A DNA stretch of 64,000 nucleotides from Litchfieldella anticariensis FP35 = DSM 16096. GTDB taxonomy: Bacteria > Pseudomonadota > Gammaproteobacteria > Pseudomonadales > Halomonadaceae. The stretch covers positions 288,459 to 352,458 of the forward strand of contig NZ_KE332392.1 in the NCBI RefSeq assembly GCF_000409775.1. The letters are read 5' to 3'. The position numbers and the translations under genes are program-made. Every line of letters starts with the position of its first letter. The stretch's first letter is position 1. The notes beneath the pieces were generated by a model, which saw only the letters and a program-made list of their open reading frames with translations, searched no databases and was not told where the DNA came from. Below, piece by piece: positions 27,582 through 37,635 of the stretch.

Positions 27582-28892
27582 ATGAACATGAACATGAATA
27601 CACGGGTGGTGGAGAACCTGGGGTTGCTGCGTCGCTTTGAGCGGCTCAGTGAACAATTGCCGGGAATACTTTTCCAGTATCGGCTCTCGCCGGAAGGCTT
27701 GTTCGGCTTCCCTCTGGTCAGCGCCAGGATGCAGCCGATGTTCGGAATCGCTGCGGAAGAGGTGATGCGTGATCCGTGGCAAATGTTGTCCCGGGTCCAT
27801 CCTGAAGATGTCAATGCCTTATGGCGTAGTATCCAGCGTAGCGCCTTGAAACTCGAGGAGTGGCGTCACGAGTTTCGCTATTGTCACCCTCAAGGCGATA
27901 TCCGTTGGATTCGTTGCCATGCCACGCCGCAACGTGAGAGAGATGGCGGTGTGCTATGGCACGGATTCTGTGAGGACATCACGTCGCATAAGCACTCGCA
28001 ACTGGCATTGATGGAGAGTGAGCGTCGATATCGCTTCATCGTCGAGAATGCTTCCGATCTCATCATTCTGATGGATGCCGATGGTATCTGTCAGTTCGCT
28101 TCGCCGGCCGTGACCGAGGTATTGGGTTATGTGCAAGGGGGGTTGGAGGGGCGAGCGTTGATTACGTTATTGCCGCCGGATGATGCTCCCCGTGTGCAGC
28201 GCCTTTTGCATGAGGCAGCGTGTCGGGGAGAAACGCTACGTTTCGAGGTGCGGGTTCGCCATGCCAGGGGGCACTACGTATGGCTGGAAACTAGCTGCTC
28301 TCCTTATCTCAGCCCACTCAATGGGCGCTACGAATGGTTACTGGCGGTGGCACGCGACATCACCGATCGCAAGCGTCGCGATATGCGACTGCACGAGCTT
28401 TCAACTACCGACAGCCTGACCGGGGCTCTCAATCGCGCAGCCTTCATGGGGTGTCTGGAAAGCTCGCTCGAGTCGGCTGACCACACCAATACTCGGGTTT
28501 CCGTAGTGCTGTTCGATATCGATCACTTCAAAGCCACCAACGATTCTTGGGGGCATGCGGCGGGCGATCTGGTATTGGCCTGCTTGGGAGAGGTGTGTCG
28601 AACGACCCTGAGAGCCAATGACATCTTCGGTCGCATTGGTGGCGAAGAGTTCGCTCTGATCTTGAATGGGCAATCCTTACAGGAAGCGTTGGTGCTTGCC
28701 GAGCGCTTGCGTTGCAAGTTCGAGCAGGTGCGTGTCGAGTTTCACGGTCAGTGGCTCAACTTCACTGTCAGTTTTGGTATCGCCGAACGTCACCGGGACG
28801 AGTCCATGAAGGCCTTGTTGCACCGTGCCGACATGGGGCTCTATGCGGCTAAGCGTCTGGGGCGCAATCGCGTACAACAAGCATCGCACTGA
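27582..28892 (+). CDS. PAS-PAS-GGDEF diguanylate cyclase
   Basis: The 436-residue protein has two PAS/PAC domains (about residues 20-145, ending in FCEDITSHK, and 150-270, ending in VARDITDRKR) and a C-terminal GGDEF domain starting at TTDSLTGALNR. The active site reads GGEEF and the product-inhibition site RAND lies five residues upstream, so it should make cyclic di-GMP and be feedback controlled. No membrane segment is seen; sensing is cytoplasmic. ATG 27582 has an AAGGGA ribosome site; the frame opens further upstream at 27516. Confidence 0.93.
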   Translation: MNMNMNTRVVENLGLLRRFERLSEQLPGILFQYRLSPEGLFGFPLVSARMQPMFGIAAEEVMRDPWQMLSRVHPEDVNALWRSIQRSALKLEEWRHEFRYCHPQGDIRWIRCHATPQRERDGGVLWHGFCEDITSHKHSQLALMESERRYRFIVENASDLIILMDADGICQFASPAVTEVLGYVQGGLEGRALITLLPPDDAPRVQRLLHEAACRGETLRFEVRVRHARGHYVWLETSCSPYLSPLNGRYEWLLAVARDITDRKRRDMRLHELSTTDSLTGALNRAAFMGCLESSLESADHTNTRVSVVLFDIDHFKATNDSWGHAAGDLVLACLGEVCRTTLRANDIFGRIGGEEFALILNGQSLQEALVLAERLRCKFEQVRVEFHGQWLNFTVSFGIAERHRDESMKALLHRADMGLYAAKRLGRNRVQQASH

Positions 28893-28924
28893 TCCGGGGC
28901 CTGCTCTCCACCCTTGGCAGCGAT

Positions 28925-28985
28925 GTGTCGGACATGCTTTGCTCTTGGAGTTAAGGTCGCCGAGAGGGAAGCATGTCCGAGACAC
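28925..28985 (+). promoter_or_regulatory. Predicted mRNA hairpin around the start codon of the FemAB-like gene
   Basis: CGGACATGCTT (28929-28939) is the exact reverse complement of AAGCATGTCCG (28969-28979), and GTGT (28925-28928) can pair with ACAC (28982-28985) across a two-base bulge. The ATG at 28973 lies inside the right arm and the ribosome site GAGAGGG in the loop. Such a structure could limit translation start. Function is inferred. Confidence 0.5.
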
Positions 28986-30136
28986 GTGCAAGCGTTACAC
29001 GAGAAGGCTTGTCGCTGCAGACCGTATCTACCATCGAGGCATTGCCTGCCGAGGCCTGGAATGCCTTGGTTGGCGATGCTTACCCGTTCCTGCGTCATGA
29101 GTTCCTGCATGCACTGGAGGCCAGCGGTGCCGCCAGTGCTCGAAGTGGCTGGGTACCACGGCATCTTGGATTGTGGCAGGCTGGCAATCTTGTGGGGGTA
29201 ATGCCGTGTTATCACAAGTATCACTCCTTTGGTGAATACGTCTTCGACTGGGCCTGGGCAGATGCTTGGAAACGCGCCGGTGGCCACTACTATCCCAAGG
29301 CACTGACGGCAATTCCCTTTACTCCGGCGCCGGGGCCGCGTCTGGGATTAGCAAAAGGAATCGACCCTTTCGACGCGCGGGAATTGCTGGCCAATGCTTG
29401 GGAAGGCAGTGAGCTGTCGAGCTGGCACCTGTTGTTTGCCGAGGACGATGATGTCGATGCGTGGCAAGCAGTGCGCCCGTCATTGTTGGAACGGCACAGC
29501 GTCCAGTTCCAGTGGCAGGATGCCGACTACGGTGATTTCGATGGCTTTCTTGCCGTACTGACCTCGAAGCGTCGCAAAGAGATTCGGCGCGAGCGAAGAA
29601 TAGTCGCCGATCAGGGAATCCATCTACGTCGCCTGGTAGGGAGTGACATAGACCACGAAGCGTTGACGCATTTCTATCGTTGTTACCAAATCACCTATCT
29701 CGAACGTGGCCAGCAAGGCTACTTGAACCTGGCATTTTTCGAGCGCTTGCTTGCGACCATGCCTGATGCTCTGGTGCTGATCCAGGCTCGCTTGGGAAGC
29801 CGGCCGGTGGCGGCGGCATTATGTCTGCAGGGAGGCGATACCTTGTACGGGCGTTATTGGGGCAGTGAGGTGGAAGCCGACTGTCTGCATTTCGAAGCCT
29901 GCTATTACCAGGGCATCGAACATTGCCTGGCCCAAGGGTTGACCCACTTCGATCCTGGTACCCAAGGCGAGCATAAACTGATGCGCGGCTTTGCGCCGCG
30001 GCTCCTACGCTCACTTCACCATCTTGCCGATCCCCATCTGTACCAGGCCGTATCACGTTTCTGCACCGAGGAGCAGCGCTATATCACGGCATATCGAAAG
30101 CACCTCGATGAGTCACTCCCTTTCAAACGAACCTGA
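28973..30136 (+). CDS. FemAB-like GNAT-fold acyltransferase (COG3146/DUF482 type)
   Basis: The 387-residue protein belongs to the family often labelled peptidogalycan biosynthesis protein: it has a FLRHEFLHALE segment near residue 40, GEYVFDWAWADAWKR (about residue 85), KRRKEIRRERR (about residue 200), GRYWGSEVEADCLHFEACYYQGIEH (split over residues 285-310) and the closing FDPGTQGEHKLMRGFAP. The fold is a double GNAT domain; substrates are not known. It follows the diguanylate cyclase gene by 80 bases. The start codon lies in a hairpin. Confidence 0.85.
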   Translation: MSETRASVTREGLSLQTVSTIEALPAEAWNALVGDAYPFLRHEFLHALEASGAASARSGWVPRHLGLWQAGNLVGVMPCYHKYHSFGEYVFDWAWADAWKRAGGHYYPKALTAIPFTPAPGPRLGLAKGIDPFDARELLANAWEGSELSSWHLLFAEDDDVDAWQAVRPSLLERHSVQFQWQDADYGDFDGFLAVLTSKRRKEIRRERRIVADQGIHLRRLVGSDIDHEALTHFYRCYQITYLERGQQGYLNLAFFERLLATMPDALVLIQARLGSRPVAAALCLQGGDTLYGRYWGSEVEADCLHFEACYYQGIEHCLAQGLTHFDPGTQGEHKLMRGFAPRLLRSLHHLADPHLYQAVSRFCTEEQRYITAYRKHLDESLPFKRT

Positions 30137-30222
30137 AGCGGGATATCGCGCGCTTGGGCTCTGCGCATCGCGGACGATAATGGCATAATGCTTGGCATTG
30201 AGTTTCCCGACAGGACGCCAGG

Positions 30223-30576
30223 ATGTTGAAGCGGCTCGCTATTGTGCTGATCGCCTTGTTTGTGTTGTTGCAGTATCGCCTGTGGTTCGGCGAGGGTGGA
30301 TTACGAGAGTTGGCGCAGATCCGAGCTCGTGCCGATGCGCTGGAGGAAGAGAATCGACCATTGCGGGCGCGTAACCAACGCTTGGCGGCTGAGGTCATGG
30401 ACTTGAAGACCGGCCTGGACGCCATTGAAGAGCGTGCTCGCAGCGATATTGGCATGGTGCGCGAGGATGAGCAGTTTTTCTGGGTGCCAGGGGTGGTGGC
30501 TGAGGCATCGATCGTCGGGCAGCAGGCTCTGAATCTCAACCCACAGCCCAAAACTGGCGAGGAGCCTCGTCCATGA
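30223..30576 (+). CDS. ftsB: Cell division protein FtsB
   Basis: The 117-residue protein has a short cytoplasmic start, one membrane segment (residues 4-18) and a long coiled coil (LRELAQIRARADALEEENRPL), followed by the conserved RARSDIGMVREDEQFFWV segment of FtsB. It forms the FtsQLB complex that activates septal peptidoglycan synthesis. The gene overlaps ispD by 4 bases, the usual gammaproteobacterial order. Confidence 0.94.
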   Translation: MLKRLAIVLIALFVLLQYRLWFGEGGLRELAQIRARADALEEENRPLRARNQRLAAEVMDLKTGLDAIEERARSDIGMVREDEQFFWVPGVVAEASIVGQQALNLNPQPKTGEEPRP

Positions 30577-31313
30577 GCCGCTTGTGGTGGGTGGTTCCAG
30601 CTGCAGGGCAGGGTAGGCGCATGGGCGCCGAGCGCCCCAAGCAGTACTTGCAGATCGATGGACGACCGGTATTGGCGCATACGCTGGAGCGTTTGCATCG
30701 AGCCATACCCCAGGCGGGGTTGTGCCTGTGTCTGGATAGTGATGATCGCTGGTTCGACTCTGCTTGGGTGCCCTTCGATGATTGGCGCCGGGTGAAGGGG
30801 GGTACCGAACGAGTGGATTCGGTAGCCAACGCCTTGGCGATACTTGCCGGGGAGGCGGCCGATGACGATCTGATACTGGTGCATGACGTGGCGCGCCCCT
30901 GCGTCTGGATCGAGGATCTTTGGCGTTTGGTCGAGGTGTTGAACGGGGAGCCGGCCGGGGCGCTGTTGGCAGCGCCGGTCGCCGACACCGTAAAACGCGA
31001 TGATGGCCATGCGCATGTGCGAACGACTGTGTCCCGTGAGGGATTATGGCAGGCACTGACACCTCAGGGATTTCGTTATCGTTTGTTGTGTCGTGCTTTT
31101 GATGTGGCCCGAGAACGTGGCCTAGCGGTCACGGACGAAGCATCGGCAGTGGAAGCCTTGGGTGTCTCGCCAAGGTTGGTAGCGGCTCGGCGCGACAACC
31201 TCAAGATCACTCATCCCGAGGATTTGGCGCTAGCGGCGCATATCCTTGCTACCCAGGCTGCCTTGGAACTGTCATCGATACCCCCTGTTTCCCATCATCG
31301 GCAAGAGAGCTGA
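30573..31313 (+). CDS. ispD: 2-C-methyl-D-erythritol 4-phosphate cytidylyltransferase
   Basis: The 246-residue enzyme joins MEP and CTP in isoprenoid synthesis. Seen are the nucleotide-binding start [18 protein letters not shown], the VHDVARPCV motif, ALTPQGFR and TDEASAVE. It is encoded directly before ispF, the enzyme two steps later in the same path. Confidence 0.96.
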   Translation: MSRLWWVVPAAGQGRRMGAERPKQYLQIDGRPVLAHTLERLHRAIPQAGLCLCLDSDDRWFDSAWVPFDDWRRVKGGTERVDSVANALAILAGEAADDDLILVHDVARPCVWIEDLWRLVEVLNGEPAGALLAAPVADTVKRDDGHAHVRTTVSREGLWQALTPQGFRYRLLCRAFDVARERGLAVTDEASAVEALGVSPRLVAARRDNLKITHPEDLALAAHILATQAALELSSIPPVSHHRQES

Positions 31314-31314
31314 C

Positions 31315-31809
31315 ATGACCCTGAGAATAGGCCATGGCTTCGATGTGCATCGTTTCGGTACTGGCGACTACCTGATGATCGGTGGGGTCAGAATACCCTT
31401 CGCTCATGGTTTCGTGGCTCACTCCGATGGCGATGTGTTGTTACATGCGATCAGCGATGCGTTGCTGGGGGCCTGTGCCCTGGGCGACATCGGCCAACAC
31501 TTTCCCGATACCGATCCTGCCTGGGCGGGAGCCGACAGTCGTGAGCTGTTGCGTCAGGTCGTCGAACTGATAATCGCGCGTGGTTATCGCGTCGGCAATC
31601 TTGATGCCACCCTGATCGCCCAACTGCCTAAGATGTCGCCATATATCGAGACGATGATTACCCATATCGCCGAGGACCTGCAGGTTTCCCGGACAGCGGT
31701 CAATGTCAAGGCAACCACGACCGAAGGTTTGGGCTTTACCGGGCGTGGCGAAGGAGTGGCGGCGGAAGCTGTGGTACTGCTGCAGGCGGGAGAGGGCCAT
31801 GGCAACTGA
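31315..31809 (+). CDS. ispF: 2-C-methyl-D-erythritol 2,4-cyclodiphosphate synthase
   Basis: The 164-residue enzyme forms the cyclodiphosphate of the MEP pathway. The metal-binding start [11 protein letters not shown], the [19 protein letters not shown] segment and [17 protein letters not shown] are typical. ATG 31315 follows the ispD stop by one base; the frame opens earlier, but those residues lie within ispD. Confidence 0.96.
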   Translation: MTLRIGHGFDVHRFGTGDYLMIGGVRIPFAHGFVAHSDGDVLLHAISDALLGACALGDIGQHFPDTDPAWAGADSRELLRQVVELIIARGYRVGNLDATLIAQLPKMSPYIETMITHIAEDLQVSRTAVNVKATTTEGLGFTGRGEGVAAEAVVLLQAGEGHGN

Positions 31810-32872
31810 GTCGGTGACGGCGATGCCGATCTCTTGGCCGCCGGCCTGGCCCCGGGCACTGGATGAAGTGGTGGGAGAGTCTCCTCTTCATGGCAATTAT
31901 CGTGCGATTCCCGAGGATTTTCAGGTCGAAGAAGTTCTGGGGTTTGCACCGGAAGGTGAAGGTGAGCATCTCTGGTTGTGGGTGGAGAAGCGAGACCTGA
32001 CCACCTTGGAATTGGTCAAGCGGTTGGCTCGAATCTGTGGCGTCGCAGTGCGCGACATTGGCTACTCCGGTATGAAGGATCGGGTTGCCATCACTCGGCA
32101 GTGGCTATCGGTTCACTTGCCGGGGCGAGAGGCGCCGGTGGACCTGAGTGAGCAGCTAGCGGATGTGCCAGTGACACTGCTTGAGCAGGTGCGTCATCCA
32201 CGCAAGCTCAAGCGTGGGGTGCATCGCGCCAATCGTTTCAGGTTGCGGCTCACGGGCGAGGTGGTTCGTGATCCCGGCGTGGAACGGCGTTGGCAGTGGC
32301 TGTGCGACCATGGAGTACCCAATTACTTCGGCCCCCAGCGCTTTGGCCCTGGAGGGCGCAATCTGATCAAGGCTAGGACCGTGTTGGAACGCGGCTGGCG
32401 CAAGCGTGATGACCGCGAGGGTATGCTGCTTTCCACCGCGCGTAGCTATCTGTTCAATATGTTGTTGGCCCGTCGCATCACGGAGGGGAACTGGGCGGCG
32501 GCGCTGCCTGGCGAAGTGCTGATACTCGATGGTACGGCCAGTCAGTTCGTGGCTGATACCATTGACGATGAGTTACAGGGTCGACTGGAGTGTCTGGACG
32601 TACATCCCAGTGGTGTTCTGTGGGGAGAGGGCCGTCTGGTCAGCCGGGCACAAGCGGCCGCTTGTGAAAATGCGCTATGTACCGAGGAACCCATATTATG
32701 CGAGGGGTTGCAGAGGGCCGGAGTGCGTATGTCGCGACGCCCCTTGCGGGTGCGGCTGCATGCGCCATTGCTCGAGCACGACGAAACAGCCCTGACACTG
32801 AGCTTCGAACTGCCCCGTGGGGCCTTTGCCACGTCGGTGGTGCGTGAACTGATGATGCATTCCAGCCTGTGA
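31799..32872 (+). CDS. truD: tRNA pseudouridine(13) synthase TruD
   Basis: The 357-residue enzyme makes pseudouridine 13 in tRNA(Glu). The catalytic motif [15 protein letters not shown] is present near residue 80, with NYFGPQRFG further on. ATG 31799 has a GGGAGAGG ribosome site and overlaps the end of ispF by 11 bases; the upstream in-frame start at 31703 lies deep in ispF. Confidence 0.95.
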   Translation: MATESVTAMPISWPPAWPRALDEVVGESPLHGNYRAIPEDFQVEEVLGFAPEGEGEHLWLWVEKRDLTTLELVKRLARICGVAVRDIGYSGMKDRVAITRQWLSVHLPGREAPVDLSEQLADVPVTLLEQVRHPRKLKRGVHRANRFRLRLTGEVVRDPGVERRWQWLCDHGVPNYFGPQRFGPGGRNLIKARTVLERGWRKRDDREGMLLSTARSYLFNMLLARRITEGNWAAALPGEVLILDGTASQFVADTIDDELQGRLECLDVHPSGVLWGEGRLVSRAQAAACENALCTEEPILCEGLQRAGVRMSRRPLRVRLHAPLLEHDETALTLSFELPRGAFATSVVRELMMHSSL

Positions 32873-32927
32873 AGGGCATCTCGGTTCACGATGTTCGAGT
32901 GGTACATGGACTCATCAGGGAGAGACG

Positions 32928-33674
32928 ATGAGAAAACTTTTGCTGTCCAATGACGACGGTGTACACGCACCGGGATTGCGGGCGCTCTATGAGGCGTTAA
33001 GCCCTCACGCGCGTATACGGGTAGTGGCTCCGGATCGCGACAAGAGTGGGGCCAGCAATTCACTTACCCTGTCACGCCCCTTGGCGTTGAGTGACCTCGA
33101 GAATGGCTTTTACAGCGTTGATGGTACTCCGGCCGATTGCGTATATCTGGGGGTTAACGGCGTCTGGGACGAGAAGCCGGACCTGGTGATCTCGGGAATC
33201 AACCATGGCGGCAACTTGGGGGACGATGTGCTGTATTCCGGCACTGTCGCCGCTGCCATGGAAGGGCGTAATCTTGGCATGCCGGCAATCGCCATGTCGT
33301 TGGTGGGAACACGCCATTTCGACTCCGCCGGCCGGGTTGCTGCGAGCCTGATCGGTGCTGCTGACCAATTGTCGTTACCACCGCGCAGTCTGCTCAATGT
33401 CAATGTGCCGGACTTACCATGGGAGTCGATCCGTGGGTTTCGGGTCACACGACTGGGCTATCGTGGCCCGGCAGCTCAGCCGCTGAAGGTTCGTGATCCA
33501 CGTGGTCGCGAACGCTACTGGATAGCGGGGGTCGGTGAAAATGCCGATGATGGTCCGGATACCGATTTCGCCGCCATACAGGCGGGATTCGTCTCGATCA
33601 CGCCGTTGCAGACCGATCTGACTCGGCATGCGGCATTGGATGACGTTCAGGGCTGGTTGGATGCACTCACATGA
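32928..33674 (+). CDS. surE: 5'/3'-nucleotidase SurE
   Basis: The 248-residue metal-dependent phosphatase begins with [13 protein letters not shown] (metal-binding Asp-Asp), followed by [17 protein letters not shown] and the [20 protein letters not shown] region. SurE removes phosphate from nucleoside monophosphates in stationary phase. It lies in the classical surE-pcm-nlpD-rpoS order, with the popT gene inserted. Confidence 0.96.
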   Translation: MRKLLLSNDDGVHAPGLRALYEALSPHARIRVVAPDRDKSGASNSLTLSRPLALSDLENGFYSVDGTPADCVYLGVNGVWDEKPDLVISGINHGGNLGDDVLYSGTVAAAMEGRNLGMPAIAMSLVGTRHFDSAGRVAASLIGAADQLSLPPRSLLNVNVPDLPWESIRGFRVTRLGYRGPAAQPLKVRDPRGRERYWIAGVGENADDGPDTDFAAIQAGFVSITPLQTDLTRHAALDDVQGWLDALT

Positions 33675-33690
33675 ATTGCGCGGTGTCGGT

Positions 33691-34326
33691 ATGACATCGC
33701 AACGTACTCGTGATCGTTTGGTTGCCCGCTTGCGGGCAGGAGGCATCGAGGATATCCGGGTCCTGGAGATCATTCGACATGAACCGCGTCACCTGTTCCT
33801 GGATGAGGCCCTGGCCCATCGCGCCTATGAAGATACCTCCTTGCCCATTGGTCATGGCCAGACCCTGTCACAGCCTTGGATCGTGGCACGCATGACCGAA
33901 CTGGTGATCGCTGAATCGCCTGATCATGTTCTGGAAATTGGTACCGGCTCCGGATATCAGACGCTGATTCTCGCGCGACTGGTACCGCAATTGTGGTCGA
34001 TAGAACGGATTACCGCCTTGTACCAACGCGCCAGTGAACGTCTGCGCCGCCTTAGGGTCTCCAATGTGCGGTTGCGTCTTGCGGACGGTGGTCACGGCTG
34101 GCCTGAAGCGGCACCCTTCGATGCCATTTTGCTGACGGCCTGTGCTCGCGAGCTCCCCGAGGAGTTGCTGGCCCAGCTCGCCGACGGTGGAAGGCTGATC
34201 GCGCCATTGGAAGAGGCTGATGGCAGTCAATGGTTAACCCAAGTTCGTCGCAAGGGCGACGACTTCGATTATCAACGCTTGGAGCCGGTGCGCTTCGTCC
34301 CGTTGTTGCAAGGAGTTATTCGTTGA
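33691..34326 (+). CDS. pcm: Protein-L-isoaspartate O-methyltransferase
   Basis: The 211-residue enzyme repairs damaged aspartyl residues using S-adenosylmethionine. The SAM site VLEIGTGSGYQT and the segment HRAYEDTSLPIGHGQTLSQP are clear. ATG 33691 (MTSQRTRDRL) agrees with pseudomonad homologues; ATG 33661 inside surE would add ten residues and has a slightly better ribosome site, so the start is not certain. Confidence 0.95.
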   Translation: MTSQRTRDRLVARLRAGGIEDIRVLEIIRHEPRHLFLDEALAHRAYEDTSLPIGHGQTLSQPWIVARMTELVIAESPDHVLEIGTGSGYQTLILARLVPQLWSIERITALYQRASERLRRLRVSNVRLRLADGGHGWPEAAPFDAILLTACARELPEELLAQLADGGRLIAPLEEADGSQWLTQVRRKGDDFDYQRLEPVRFVPLLQGVIR

Positions 34327-35282
34327 AGCGTTCGTATTCGATTTTCCTGAAGGGAGCCGGCATGGGAGCGGCCGACGCGGTTCCCGGGGTCTCGGGAGGG
34401 ACCATTGCCTTCATCACTGGCATCTACGAGGAATTGATCGACACCATCAAGCAATTCGGTCCCTCCGCCTTTACTGCCTGGCGCCGTAGTGGTTGGGTCG
34501 GGCTTGCTGCCCATCTCAACCTGGCCTTTATCGTGCCATTGCTTGCAGGTATTGCTGCCAGCCTGGTCAGTATGGCGCATTTGGTGACTTACCTGATGGC
34601 CGAGCATGGATTGTTGCTGGATGCTTTCTTCTTTGGTTTGGTGGCGGCCTCGGCGTTGGTCATCACCCGCAAGTTGCCAGACTGGCGGCTATGGCATGCG
34701 ATCCCATTGGTTGGGGGGCTGCTGTTGGCCAGCGCTCTGCCCGGGCTGATGCCTCATATGGCGTCGTTAGGGTCGGAGTCGTTATTGCTGGTCGCTGGGG
34801 GAGCCATCGCCATCAGCGCCATGATGTTGCCTGGGGTATCGGGAAGCTTCCTGCTGCTGACCATGGGGCTGTACGGCACAGTGATGGAGGGCATCAAAGG
34901 TTTCGATTTGGCCTTGATCGCACAGTTCGGTTTGGGCTGTGCTCTTGGGCTGTTCTTCTTCTCGCGGTTATTGTCCTGGATGTTGCATCACTTCCATACT
35001 GCAACGTTGCAACTGTTGGTCGGCTTCATCCTGGGATCCCTGCCAACCTTGTGGCCATGGCGTGAACTGGTCAGGTATCAGTTGGGAGCGGATGGGCGGA
35101 TGATCCCGCTGGATTATCGTTATCTATCACCTGGTGATTATGCGTTGCTGACCGGAGAATCCGCGCAGCTCTTTGGTGTGCTGGCATTGATGCTGGCTGG
35201 TTTGATATTGGTGCTGGTGGTCGGCAGAGAGCCCCGTCCATCCAAGGCACACCCTCACAAGGAGGAAGGCTCCGATGCGTAA
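34323..35282 (+). CDS. DUF368 membrane protein, undecaprenyl-phosphate translocase (PopT-like)
   Basis: The 319-residue protein has about eight or nine membrane segments and two copies of the motif pair typical of DUF368: GAADAVPGVSGGTIAFITG near the N terminus and MMLPGVSGSFLLLTMG in the middle. DUF368 proteins were shown to flip undecaprenyl phosphate back across the membrane. The start is a TTG at 34323 that overlaps the pcm stop as TTGA and has a strong AAGGAG ribosome site; the ATG-like frame upstream to 34230 lies in pcm. Confidence 0.88.
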   Translation: MKRSYSIFLKGAGMGAADAVPGVSGGTIAFITGIYEELIDTIKQFGPSAFTAWRRSGWVGLAAHLNLAFIVPLLAGIAASLVSMAHLVTYLMAEHGLLLDAFFFGLVAASALVITRKLPDWRLWHAIPLVGGLLLASALPGLMPHMASLGSESLLLVAGGAIAISAMMLPGVSGSFLLLTMGLYGTVMEGIKGFDLALIAQFGLGCALGLFFFSRLLSWMLHHFHTATLQLLVGFILGSLPTLWPWRELVRYQLGADGRMIPLDYRYLSPGDYALLTGESAQLFGVLALMLAGLILVLVVGREPRPSKAHPHKEEGSDA

Positions 35283-36522
35283 GGCCCTGTTGATTTCTGC
35301 CATGGCGTTGAGCATGGCAGGTTGTGCTACCCAGTCGGAGGGGCCCTCGCAGGTCCAGGTGCGCGACCTGTCGATGAGCCGCGAGCGAGCACAGGCGAGT
35401 ACTTATACAGTTGAAGCCGGCGATACTCTGTATGGGATTGCCTGGCGGCATGACATGGATTTTCGTGATCTGGCACGTCTCAACAATATTGGTCCTCCTT
35501 ACCGGCTGCAACCGGGGCAGGAATTGCGTCTCGACGCCAGCGGCAGTGCCGGAGGAGGTGCTTCCGCATCAGCTCTGGCCGAGAGTGGTGCCCAGGCCAG
35601 TGGTGCTCAGACCACTGGTGCCGTTCAGGCGAGTGGCGCTACCGATATCAATACCGAGAGTGGCAATCTCGACTGGCTGTCACCGGATCAGGAGGCCATC
35701 GAGCGCAATCGCCGCCTGACGGCTCGTTCCCTGGATGAGTCGGGTACCAGCGAAGCGGCACTGGGGGCCGCGGCGGCAGCTGGTGGACAAGCGCCGTCAC
35801 AAAGCGAGGTCACCAACGCTCCTGGCCCGATTTACAATTACGGCAGTCCTGGTGCCGACGGTCGTCTGAGCGAACGCGATCGCGCCGAGAGTGAGGCGCT
35901 TGCCGCAAGCCGTCAGGCTGCAGAACCCTCGCCCGAGCCGAACACCGGGGGGGCCAATACACAGCCCACGCAACCGGCAAGCTCTGACACACAGTCGTCA
36001 TCGGTGACACGCGATACTCAGCCACAGCAACAGCCACAGCCACAGCAACAACAGCCGCCGCAGCAGCAACCGGATGCCGGAGCCGCCGTGGCTGGCGAGT
36101 CCAATTCGTCGACAGGGGGGAATGATGGCCGGACGTATACGCCGGTGGAGGACATACCTTGGCAGTGGCCTGCCGATGGAACGCTGTTGGCGAGTTTCGG
36201 AGAGGGCTCGAGTATCACCGCCGGCATTGATATTGGCGGGCAAAAGGGGCAACCTGTCAAAGCGGCTGGACCAGGAATCGTGGTATACGCGGGAAGTGGT
36301 GTGCGAGGTTACGGTAACCTGATCTTGCTGAAGCATAACGATCAGTTCCTCAGTGCCTATGCACACAACGAGAGCTTGAGAGTCAAGGAGAATGACGTGG
36401 TCGAAGCCGGTGAGGTGATTGCCACCATGGGTGACACCGATACCGATGGTGTTAAGCTTCACTTCGAGGTACGCCGGGATGGCCAACCTCAGAACCCCTT
36501 GGAATACCTGCCGTCGCGTTGA
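35275..36522 (+). CDS. nlpD: NlpD-type amidase activator lipoprotein
   Basis: The 415-residue protein has a lipoprotein signal with lipobox SMAGC (Cys17), a LysM domain (YTVEAGDTLYGIAWRH, about residues 44-90), a long low-complexity linker rich in Ala/Ser/Gly and then Gln/Pro (about residues 245-265), and a C-terminal LytM/M23 domain. The LytM metal ligands are degenerate (GIDIGG without the usual His; KLHFEV), so it should activate a cell-wall amidase rather than cut peptidoglycan. A strong AGGAGG ribosome site precedes the start, which overlaps the previous gene by 8 bases. In relatives the rpoS promoter lies within nlpD. Confidence 0.93.
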   Translation: MRKALLISAMALSMAGCATQSEGPSQVQVRDLSMSRERAQASTYTVEAGDTLYGIAWRHDMDFRDLARLNNIGPPYRLQPGQELRLDASGSAGGGASASALAESGAQASGAQTTGAVQASGATDINTESGNLDWLSPDQEAIERNRRLTARSLDESGTSEAALGAAAAAGGQAPSQSEVTNAPGPIYNYGSPGADGRLSERDRAESEALAASRQAAEPSPEPNTGGANTQPTQPASSDTQSSSVTRDTQPQQQPQPQQQQPPQQQPDAGAAVAGESNSSTGGNDGRTYTPVEDIPWQWPADGTLLASFGEGSSITAGIDIGGQKGQPVKAAGPGIVVYAGSGVRGYGNLILLKHNDQFLSAYAHNESLRVKENDVVEAGEVIATMGDTDTDGVKLHFEVRRDGQPQNPLEYLPSR

Positions 36523-36633
36523 ATGATAGGCTTGTAGCGCACAACAACAACCAGCAGCCGTTGCCATGCGAAAGGTAAGTCGATACAGCGTGGCGGTTGT
36601 GTATCTGGGTAGCACTGAACGGGGTAGCGACAC

Positions 36634-37608
36634 ATGAGCATGCTTGAACGGGACCTTCAGGATGTGGACCTCGAAGCCATCGAGGAAGAGTTGGACGTCG
36701 ATGACGACGAGGCCAGCGTCAAGGATGACCAGGAATTCGAGAAAGCACTGAGCCGTGAGGAGAATCAGTATCATCACAGTCTCGATGCCACGCAGATCTA
36801 CTTGAACGAGATCGGCTTCTCACCGCTACTGACCCCCGAGGAGGAGGTGTATTACGGCCGTCTGGCCCAGCAGGGAGATCCGGCTGGTCGGTCAAGAATG
36901 ATCGAATCCAACCTGCGACTGGTGGTCAAGATCGCGCGACGCTATCTCAATCGCGGCTTGTCATTGCTCGACTTGATCGAGGAGGGCAATCTGGGCCTGA
37001 TCCGCGCGGTCGAGAAGTTCGATCCCGAGCGGGGCTTCCGTTTCTCGACCTATGCCACGTGGTGGATTCGCCAGACCATCGAGCGCGCGCTGATGAATCA
37101 GACGCGAACCATCCGCTTGCCCATTCATGTGGTCAAGGAACTCAACATTTACCTGCGAGCAGCGCGCGAGTTGACCCAGAAGCTCGACCACGAAGCCACG
37201 CCCGAGGAGATTGCCGATTTTCTCGACAAGCCGGTGACTACGGTCAAAAAGATGATGGGGCTCAATGAACGAGTGTCGTCGGTGGACTACCCGATGGGTG
37301 GCGAAAGTGACAAGCCACTGATCGAGACGCTTGCCGACGACAATGATCTGGGACCCGAGTCGTCGCTGGTGGATGTCGATGTCAAGCAGCACGTCAACGA
37401 TTGGCTGGCCGAACTGACTGACAAGCAGATGGAAGTCGTGGTACGTCGCTTTGGTCTGCGTGGGCATGAGGCCGCTACGTTGGAAGAGGTTGGCGAGGAG
37501 ATCGGGTTGACTCGTGAACGAGTGCGACAGATTCAGGTAGAGGCCCTGAAGAAGCTGCGTCGGGTGCTGGAGAAGCAGGGCTTGTCGCTGGATGCCATCT
37601 TCGAGTAA
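36634..37608 (+). CDS. rpoS: RNA polymerase sigma factor RpoS
   Basis: The 324-residue sigma70-family protein has region 1.2 ([21 protein letters not shown]), region 2 ([28 protein letters not shown] and [17 protein letters not shown]), region 3 and region 4 with the recognition helix near [19 protein letters not shown]. The acidic N terminus without a full region 1.1 separates it from RpoD. RpoS drives the general stress and stationary-phase programme. It is preceded by nlpD, as in other gammaproteobacteria. Confidence 0.97.
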   Translation: MSMLERDLQDVDLEAIEEELDVDDDEASVKDDQEFEKALSREENQYHHSLDATQIYLNEIGFSPLLTPEEEVYYGRLAQQGDPAGRSRMIESNLRLVVKIARRYLNRGLSLLDLIEEGNLGLIRAVEKFDPERGFRFSTYATWWIRQTIERALMNQTRTIRLPIHVVKELNIYLRAARELTQKLDHEATPEEIADFLDKPVTTVKKMMGLNERVSSVDYPMGGESDKPLIETLADDNDLGPESSLVDVDVKQHVNDWLAELTDKQMEVVVRRFGLRGHEAATLEEVGEEIGLTRERVRQIQVEALKKLRRVLEKQGLSLDAIFE

Positions 37609-37635
37609 CCCGTTACTTCTCTTTATCCCAGTGAT

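Noticed and set aside
31246-31314. Upstream extension of ispF
   Set aside because: The extra residues are the ispD coding region in another phase; the family start is at 31315.
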